A stretch of DNA of 64,000 bases from Gigantopelta aegis (taxonomy: Eukaryota > Mollusca > Gastropoda > Neomphalida > Peltospiridae), in assembly GCF_016097555.1 (NCBI RefSeq), contig NC_054704.1:28810207-28874206 (forward strand), read 5' to 3'. The notes beneath the pieces are model-generated. The model saw only the letters and a program-made list of their open reading frames with translations. It was not told the DNA's origin and did no database searches. The stretch's first letter is position 1; the number at the start of each line of letters is the position of its first letter. This document shows, piece after piece, positions 61,601 to 64,000 of the stretch. Position numbers and translations under genes: made by a program.

Positions 61601-62176
61601 AGAAGGGGAAATGTAGGTGGCAGTGGCAACAACTCTGTCTTTTTCAAATTTGTAAACAGCAGTTCTTATTAACATCTGTTTAAAAAAATTAAAAAATATA
61701 ACCATTAATTTCCAAGAATTTAGGGTGCATTATTTTACCCTCCATGCTCTCGGGCAAAAACCTGGTACACAGTTAATTAGTGTATCAGTATACATTATAT
61801 TAAGTTGCAGGTACACATCAAGTGTGCAGTGGGAACAGGGGAATGCAAGGAAGACCAAGGTATTTACAAAATGTTTATTGGAAGGGTGATTTCATTTATA
61901 CTATGGATGAATTGTCATTTGAATGTTTAACCCTATGGACTGTAGATTCAAATCTTGATAATGTGTATGTGTGCATGTACCATTTGAATATCTTTCTTTC
62001 TCTTTAATGTGTTTTGGTGTTGTTGTTTTTTATATGTTTTAGGTGAGAGCAAAAATGCTCAGGCCGAAATTGACAAGCTTGGTCAGGAATATGCTCGTCT
62101 TCTAGGACATCAGAATCAGAAGCAGAGAATAAAACACGTAGAAAAAATGAGAGCAGAAAAACATGCTTTGACAAAA
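36110..62176 (+). CDS. HMMR/RHAMM-like coiled-coil spindle protein; 3' partial
   Basis: Sixteen coding exons: 36110-36149, 40053-40151, 43006-43130, 44618-44674, 45693-45881, 46469-46729, 47169-47293, 49188-49304, 50697-50767, 51270-51364, 52659-53620, 55680-55750, 56905-57032, 59479-60086, 61487-61578, 62043-62176. All phases join, giving 1058 codons with no stop; the end lies past the window (human HMMR is about 724 residues). The start MAFSKSKRFNDLKELAPP matches human MSFPKAPLKRFND followed by a PSPGAY motif. The C-terminal part is diagnostic: WKCLYEELLEKVSPF, IDAFELERQILLG, then YARLLGHQNQKQRIKHVEKM (human [20 protein letters not shown]). Nearly all between is heptad coiled coil, including five 21-residue repeats in exon 11. 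The family binds microtubules and TPX2, localises to spindle poles and centrosomes, and in vertebrates is also reported as a hyaluronan receptor. Introns hold most of the mobile elements in the window, among them an intact Tc1 copy. Confidence 0.93.
36460..36540 (+). repeat. Cluster of GTCGTTTCGCCC-like motifs
   Basis: Four variants of GTCRTTTCGCCC occur within 80 bp (near 36462, 36492, 36506 and 36526), giving a subterminal repeat block inside the foldback element. Confidence 0.6.
36634..36848. repeat. Internal long inverted repeat of the foldback element
   Basis: GACACGCATGGCGACGTTCT at 36636 is mirrored near 36846, with pairing of about 45 bp through CATACGCCTTTC / GAAAGGTGTATG. It may be an element nested in the larger one. 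Confidence 0.75.
37431..37610. mobile_element. Short hAT-like MITE with CAGTGTT ends
   Basis: CAGTGTTAGAGATTAA near 37431 is mirrored by TTAATCTCGAACACTG near 37609. The interior has several alternating copies of GGTATCCC / GGGATACC that could fold. Confidence 0.6.
37725..38095. mobile_element. Foldback MITE with repeated TCATTTCGTACC motifs
   Basis: The left 85 bp holds five forms of TCATTTCGTACC. The right 90 bp holds four forms of its reverse complement, GGTACGAAATGA. The outer right end reads ACAAAATGACTAGTAACCC. Between them is unique AT-rich DNA. Another end of the same family is at 29917-30022. Confidence 0.65.
38255..38555. repeat. Degenerate AT-rich tandem array
   Basis: Several diverged units of about 80-90 bp share CCTTAAAATAACTAATGACC-like cores (near 38266, 38347, 38440 and 38519). 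Confidence 0.45.
38565..39301. mobile_element. hAT-like MITE (CAGGGCTTCTAG ends) interrupted by a SINE
   Basis: The terminal repeats CAGGGCTTCTAGA and TCTAGAAGCCCTG frame about 340 bp of original element with GGCTAGT-rich interior. It is split by a minus-strand SINE at 38583-38970 with an 11-bp duplication. It is related to 26736-27001 and, more distantly, to 60331-60650. Confidence 0.7.
38583..38970 (-). mobile_element. tRNA-derived SINE, class B, complete, nested
   Basis: Minus-strand copy closely matching 8870-9261, from tail TTATTTAACGACGCACTCAA to head CGCCACCAAGGCCGG. TCTAGATTATA flanks both sides (38572-38582 and 38971-38981). It inserted into the CAGGGCTTCTAG MITE. Confidence 0.9.
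39786..39905 (+). repeat. Second copy of the 31793-31910 repeat
   Basis: Same order of motifs with a few differences. It stands about 150 bp upstream of HMMR exon 2. Confidence 0.75.
40833..41165 (-). mobile_element. MITE with TAGTGTTTTCCCTAG ends
   Basis: The terminal repeats TAGTGTTTTCCCTAG and CTAGGGAAAACACTA frame a 333-bp element. It is homologous in reverse to 54532-54889 and 60975-61262, including the block GCACCATGCYAAAACAAGCTAG. It lies in HMMR intron 2. Confidence 0.7.
41318..41640 (+). repeat. Interspersed repeat shared with 52080-52335
   Basis: Both copies carry TTAAAATGTTAWTTTAGAAG, CTACTCGTGTTTTTTAA and CATAGACTCGGTTGATATTT in the same order. The palindromic pair ATATCAACC / GGTTGATAT lies inside. 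Class not recognised. Confidence 0.6.
41789..42158. mobile_element. 370-bp MITE with about 60-bp inverted repeats and 9-bp target duplication
   Basis: The left arm CATCTTCATAAATCAAGGCT matches the right arm in reverse for about 55 bp without mismatch and about 62 bp with one. GCAGTAATG lies on both sides (41780-41788 and 42159-42167). Each arm also contains a smaller palindrome (ATCAAGGCT / AGCCTTGAT). It looks recent and Mutator-like. Confidence 0.85.
43155..43463 (+). mobile_element. tRNA-derived SINE, class A, complete
   Basis: The head GTAGCCCAGTGGTAAAGC (A box) and GAGATCGATCCC (B box) are followed by the conserved core (CCAGCCAGTGCACCACAAC, then TGGTATGTGCTATCCTGTCT and AAAAGATCCCTTGCTACT) and the tail GTGGTGTCATTAAACAAAAC. 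TTAATTAGAGCT flanks both sides (43143-43154 and 43464-43475). Confidence 0.85.
44750..44901. repeat. 152-bp hairpin element in an HMMR intron
   Basis: AAGACTCCATCATATGTGGT is mirrored near 44900, with imperfect pairing for about 55 bp on each side. Length and structure suggest a MITE; no flanking duplication is obvious. Confidence 0.6.
47375..47497. mobile_element. Third copy of the same TTAA family, internally deleted
   Basis: ATCCGATTTGTTGTTGTTCA from the left part is joined to GTGTAACACAGGTTTG from the right, ending GATGTGCGGCTTTAA. Confidence 0.8.
48383..49045. mobile_element. 663-bp piggyBac-like non-autonomous element
   Basis: The ends CCTTTAGACTACTGG and, in reverse, CCTTCTGAGTACCGC form a short imperfect repeat. 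TTAA flanks both sides (48379-48382 and 49046-49049). The right subterminal region has the palindrome CGAGATATCTCG. Confidence 0.65.
49682..49985 (+). mobile_element. tRNA-derived SINE, class A, with TSD
   Basis: Head GCATTTAGCTCAGTCGGTTG with B box AGGATTGAACC, then core and tail GTGGTGTTGTTAAACAAAAT. TTAATTGAATAAAA flanks both sides (49668-49681 and 49986-49999). The head differs from the other class A copies, so it is a separate subfamily. Confidence 0.85.
50460..50634. mobile_element. TA-flanked MITE with CAGTGAAACC ends
   Basis: CAGTGAAACCCC is mirrored by GGAGTTTCACTT, with TA on each side. Related partial copies lie at 40552-40800 and 55769-55905. Confidence 0.6.
51537..51854 (+). mobile_element. 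tRNA-derived SINE, class A, with internal duplication
   Basis: The core section TGCTATCCTGTCTG...CATATAAAAGATSCC occurs twice (about 51640-51674 and 51687-51727). The tail ends GCTCTAGTGGTGTCAAATAAA. The head is decayed. Confidence 0.65.
52080..52335 (+). repeat. Second copy of the 41318-41640 repeat
   Basis: Homologous over about 200 bp with that copy and abutting a decayed minus-strand SINE at 52320-52470. Confidence 0.55.
52320..52470 (-). mobile_element. Decayed SINE fragment
   Basis: Minus-strand core pieces (TGGATCCTTTATATACTC, CAGTTGTGAAGGCACTG) without clear ends. Confidence 0.4.
52620..52650 (+). repeat. 31-base poly-T acting as polypyrimidine tract
   Basis: An uninterrupted T run ends eight bases before the first base of HMMR exon 11 (acceptor AAATTTAG at 52651-52658). 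Confidence 0.9.
53118..53432 (+). repeat. Five tandem 63-bp (21-residue) coiled-coil repeats in HMMR exon 11
   Basis: Units start at 53118, 53181, 53244, 53307 and 53370. Each codes for a form of KQ-x-x-[IV]EELSTKE[KN]-x-HE[IM][LI]IKE. A sixth, broken unit follows (KQKEIEKQSK). Units are in frame and of equal length, so the array can expand or contract without frame loss. It is strongly helical and rich in Lys and Glu. Confidence 0.95.
54275..54531 (+). mobile_element. SINE, class C, decayed
   Basis: Core AAAAGATCCCTTGCTGATTT and tail ACCAAATAGCTGTAGCTTAA...GTGCTGAGATGTCATTA match the 10195-10462 class. Confidence 0.6.
54532..54889 (+). mobile_element. Second copy of the TAGTGTTTTCCC MITE
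   Basis: Starts TAGTGTTTTCCCTAGCTTG and ends AAGTCACTA. Flanks CCTTTCCT and ACTTTCCT agree at seven of eight positions, which fits a hAT-like 8-bp duplication. It sits directly behind a decayed SINE. Confidence 0.65.
55051..55480. mobile_element. Second copy of the same TTAA family, left part missing
   Basis: It matches 62690-63091 almost base for base (from TTTTCAGTAACAATAAAGTT to GGTGTGCGGCTTTAA), with a short internal duplication of CATTGTTGTGC. Confidence 0.85.
55769..55905 (+). mobile_element. Partial CAGTGAAACC-type MITE
   Basis: ACAGTAAAACCCCACAAATC and CCAGAATTCCCTCAACCAGA match the left half of 50460-50634; the right end is missing. Confidence 0.5.
56390..56514 (+). repeat. Poly-C and CA tracts
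   Basis: Poly-C (56390-56405), A-rich spacer, poly-C (56475-56490) and CA repeat (56491-56514) in an HMMR intron. Such runs are also common assembly error sites. Confidence 0.9.
57190..57650 (-). mobile_element. LINE remnant, reverse-transcriptase C-terminal region
   Basis: Minus-strand frames carry pieces typical of the end of RTE-like or related LINE polyproteins: NVLLYAAES, then QNKCLRKILRIYW, KELHERTGM, RHGLDM, and WWQENGGGGGGPIETWRSVE followed by REMKALGWSWGQV. These run through at least two frames, and the copy is interrupted by a GA microsatellite (57429-57446) and a poly-C tract (57308-57323), so it is dead. It lies about 70 bp upstream of the Tc1 element. Confidence 0.65.
57718..59212 (+). 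mobile_element. Tc1-type DNA transposon, apparently intact
   Basis: A 1495-bp element flanked by TA on both sides (57716-57717 and 59213-59214), inside the HMMR intron between 57032 and 59479. Left end CTAGCCGTCATTAATAACGC and the reverse complement of the right end, CTATGCGGCAATAAAAACGC, form an imperfect inverted repeat of about 27 bp. The GC-rich coding part stands out from the AT-rich intron around it, which suggests recent arrival. It contains one uninterrupted transposase gene in the same orientation as HMMR. Confidence 0.85.
58011..59033 (+). CDS. Tc1-family transposase, DD34E, 340 residues
   Basis: A single uninterrupted frame from MPRLKNADRNQAIG to a stop at 59031-59033. Residues 1-60 form a helix-turn-helix with HVHPSTINWLLNRYQ, followed by a second DNA-binding half. 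The catalytic DDE triad is present: D151 in FSDESRF, D242 in QQDNARPH, and E277 in the segment PDMNPIEHMWDELG, with 34 residues between the last two, as in Tc1. GGGGVMVWGAI is also conserved. The length matches the family norm (about 340). Cut-and-paste transposition at TA sites is expected. Activity cannot be judged from sequence, but no break is visible. Confidence 0.93.
   Translation: MPRLKNADRNQAIGLLNAGNSQLRVAHRFHVHPSTINWLLNRYQTTGTVNDRRRSGTPRITTNRQDRNIRLRHLRNRFLTAASTARTEVGTRGRLISARTVRRRLAAARLHCHRPYRGLILLHRHRQARLLWARNGGHLRSRRWRDVIFSDESRFNVSVTDRRRCIYRRRGERVAQACVLERDRYGGGGVMVWGAINADFRFELVVVQGNLNAQHYVDNILRPVLLPLMRRHGGNRLVFQQDNARPHTARRTQAFLRAHHVTVLDWPAVSPDMNPIEHMWDELGCRVQNQPNPPQNLAELQQALQHHWAAIPRRVVRRLCMSMPRRLQACIASHGGHTKY
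60331..60650. mobile_element. Distant relative with CCACTAGCC-rich ends
   Basis: TCCACTAGCCCGACG near 60341 and repeated GGGCTAGTG / CCACTAGCC blocks to 60640 resemble the GGCTAGTGG motifs of the 38565-39301 family. Ends are not sharply defined. Confidence 0.4.
60975..61262 (+). mobile_element. Third copy of the TAGTGTTTTCCC MITE, 5' truncated
   Basis: Shares GATTAAACAAGCCTTTTTCA, AAAATTGCCTTTATAA and ATGCCTTGCCAAA with 54532-54889 and ends GGGGAAAACAC. The left terminus is missing. Confidence 0.55.
61335..61481 (+). repeat. Interspersed repeat abutting HMMR exon 15
   Basis: Copy of the 7816-7943 repeat followed by a TTTTA-repeat stretch that runs into the acceptor TTGTAG of the exon at 61487. 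Confidence 0.6.
62120..62152 (+). other. Region equivalent to the HMMR hyaluronan-binding motif
   Basis: The sequence KQRIKHVEKMR aligns with human [11 protein letters not shown], a published BX7B hyaluronan-binding motif. A glutamate replaces valine inside the X7 stretch, which the motif definition does not allow. Confidence 0.7.
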
Positions 62177-62262
62177 GTGGGTATTAAAAATGTATAAATA
62201 AAAAAAAATGAATGAATAAACCTAGCAATTCTTAATATGTGAATATTTATTTTCCTTATTAA

Positions 62263-63091
62263 AGGGACACACCCTAGTTACGGCTATTTGTTAACCATTA
62301 CGGCGTTGTTTTTCACTATTAAACCCCATTTTTCACAAATAAAATTGCACTTTACTTACATTTTATTATTTAGAATACACATTTCCATTCACCTGAAGTG
62401 CTTTTTGGTAATCCTGATGTTTGTAAAACCACGAAATGCATTTTTTGCATTTTTTCACAAGACGTGCTGTCGAGAAAAAACCGTTAAGCAAGCGAGGTCC
62501 AATCTATTTTTAGAGGGGATATTTCCATTTCAATGTCACATTTCCATTTCAATGTCACAGACGTTGGTATATCACGTGACCGTTATCATTTTGGTTCGGT
62601 TTGTTTTCTCGTGCACGGTTCACGCAATCAACATCCGATTTGTTGTTGTTCATTTGTGAGATTTTTCTTCACAGTTCGTGAACATTTTCAGTAACAATAA
62701 AGTTCAGACAAGTAAGTGTCTCAATACAAAACGTTGCAAACCCTTAAAACCAATAATTTTGCTAAGTCTTACGATATCTGGAGAGGGGATACAACCAGGA
62801 CAGAACAGTTGGAACATGTCCAGGAGAGGTGAAAGGAACGCACCCCAAGTCTGTGAAATTTGTCATGACGTAGGCATTGTTGTGCTTCAAGCGACATCTA
62901 CCGGTGACATCAGAATACTAACTTTCAAAATTATTTCAAGCAATTGAGACGTGGGGATTTCCATGGTATTTATCGATATAAAACCTGCTTTTTCACTCCA
63001 TTTGATAAAAACTTGATCTAAGTGTGTTACAGGTTTGTAGATTAACCAAATTATAATTTATTTTCGCTGGATGGAACTAGGGTGTGCGGCT
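62263..63091. mobile_element. 829-bp TTAA-flanked non-autonomous DNA element, longest copy
   Basis: The ends AGGGACACACCCTAGTTACG and, in reverse, AGCCGCACACCCTAGTTCCA pair over the CACACCCTAGTT core. TTAA flanks both sides (62259-62262 and 63092-63095). The interior shows no transposase frame. Two shorter relatives are in other HMMR introns. Confidence 0.8.
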
Positions 63092-63179
63092 TTAATGAAC
63101 GAGTAGTTTCAATTCCCAAAAATGACAGGGTCAGTACGAGATCATAAAGTTTTGTTCAACCATTGTTAATACAAATGCT

Positions 63180-63365
63180 TGCTTCAGTATGTTGTGATTC
63201 CTGTTCCATTCAATACATCACAACTTGTGTATTAAAGGCACTGGTATGTTGTGTCCTGTCCAAAAAGTATGCACTTGGTATGGAGAGTTGGCGAAGAAAC
63301 CCTTTTAGTGTTTATCTAAACTATTTTAAAGATTAGCAGCAAGGGATCTTTAATATACAGAATAA
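63180..63365. mobile_element. Decayed SINE fragments in both orientations
   Basis: CACTGGTATGTTGTGTCCTG (plus) is followed by AGCAGCAAGGGATCTTTAAT (minus), implying at least two old insertions. Confidence 0.4.
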
Positions 63366-63825
63366 CACATAAAAACAATGTATACTGACTATTGATATTC
63401 CACGCAAACATACATTCAGACCTCAAAATTCAGATCATCAGCAATTTAGTACAAATAATAACAGTAAATACTCAATTAATGTGATAGGGAGATAGTTCAA
63501 CTGATGGCGTGGAGCATGGCCCTGTCAAGTAGTGCCATACTGGTTTGGAAATACTGTGGGTTCACCATTCATCTCATCAACATCCATTTTTGTAACATCT
63601 AAAAAAACCCACATGGATTAGTGAAATGTTTGTTGTGCTTTAAAAACATTTAAAATTTAATGAGTAAAATGTCATTGCAGATCAGTTTTATAGTGACACA
63701 GCTAATTGACGTTGAGATTTACTAGGTAAACATTAGTCACTCTTTGCACCCTTGTTTTGGCATCGTACACAATAAATATAACATCCAACAGTAATTTTTT
63801 TATGATATATGTAACGAAAGGGACT

Positions 63826-63865
63826 CTCTTTTTTCTTCTTCTTCTTCTTCTTCTTTTTCTTCTTT
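63826..63865 (+). repeat. TTC microsatellite
   Basis: About ten TTC units near the window end in an HMMR intron. Confidence 0.9.
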
Positions 63866-64000
63866 CATCTTTTAAAACTTAAATTTAATATTTTCTGCAG
63901 AATTATGAAAAATAAAAACACATTCTTTAAACAGAATATTGACAGGGGTCACGGTTAATAGACCAGATTTTATTTTAATGTGGTGAAACTTTGTAATAAT

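Larger units (their letters stand above)
62177..64000. other. HMMR intron following exon 16, no further exon found
   Basis: I looked for acceptors followed by a phase-0 open frame resembling the HMMR C-terminus. The candidates after TTGCAG (63680) and CTGCAG (63899) run into stops at once or fit no HMMR sequence. The stretch holds a TTAA-flanked element (62263-63091), a decayed SINE (63180-63365) and a TTC microsatellite (63826-63865). Confidence 0.55.

Overview
The window is metazoan nuclear DNA, most likely from a mollusc and probably a gastropod. The evidence is spliced genes with short exons and GT-AG introns, AT-rich introns, many microsatellites, and dozens of tRNA-headed SINEs. The SINEs carry the central core and the tails ending in GTCGTTAAATAAAACATTTC or GTTAAACAAAATAAAC that I associate with molluscan genomes. 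The species assignment is inference. Nothing bacterial, plasmid-borne or viral was seen.

Three host genes fill the window, and all exons were rebuilt by hand with matching splice phases. (1) Positions 534-11196, plus strand: the C-terminal ten coding exons of a KIF4-type chromokinesin; its motor domain lies before the window. (2) Positions 15589-33485, minus strand: a complete 19-exon IK/RED spliceosomal protein gene of 593 residues, convergent with KIF4. (3) Positions 36110-62176, plus strand: the first 16 exons (1058 codons) of an HMMR/RHAMM coiled-coil spindle protein, divergent from IK; its 3' end lies beyond the window. KIF4 and HMMR both act on the mitotic spindle. IK is known mainly as a splicing factor and has also been linked to mitotic checkpoint and spindle functions in vertebrates, so the neighbourhood has a cell-division theme. 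Whether this linkage is conserved cannot be judged from one window.

The introns and the two intergenic gaps (11197-15588 and 33486-36109) are crowded with transposable elements. There is one apparently intact Tc1-type (DD34E) transposon of 1495 bp inside an HMMR intron, with a remnant of a LINE reverse transcriptase C-terminus beside it. There are also several families of short inverted-repeat elements. Some have TTAA target duplications, some have 9-11 bp duplications (Mutator-like), some have TA duplications, and some are hAT-like. About twenty SINE copies in three tail classes are present, several with clear target-site duplications.

The points most worth a second look are biological variants of known genes. 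The KIF4 tail lacks the cysteine-rich cluster expected for this family. HMMR carries five 21-residue coiled-coil repeats, has two SHIPPO-like N-terminal motifs, and has a glutamate inside the region equivalent to the vertebrate hyaluronan-binding motif. The IK stop-codon region is tandemly duplicated into its 3' UTR. No wholly new system was found.
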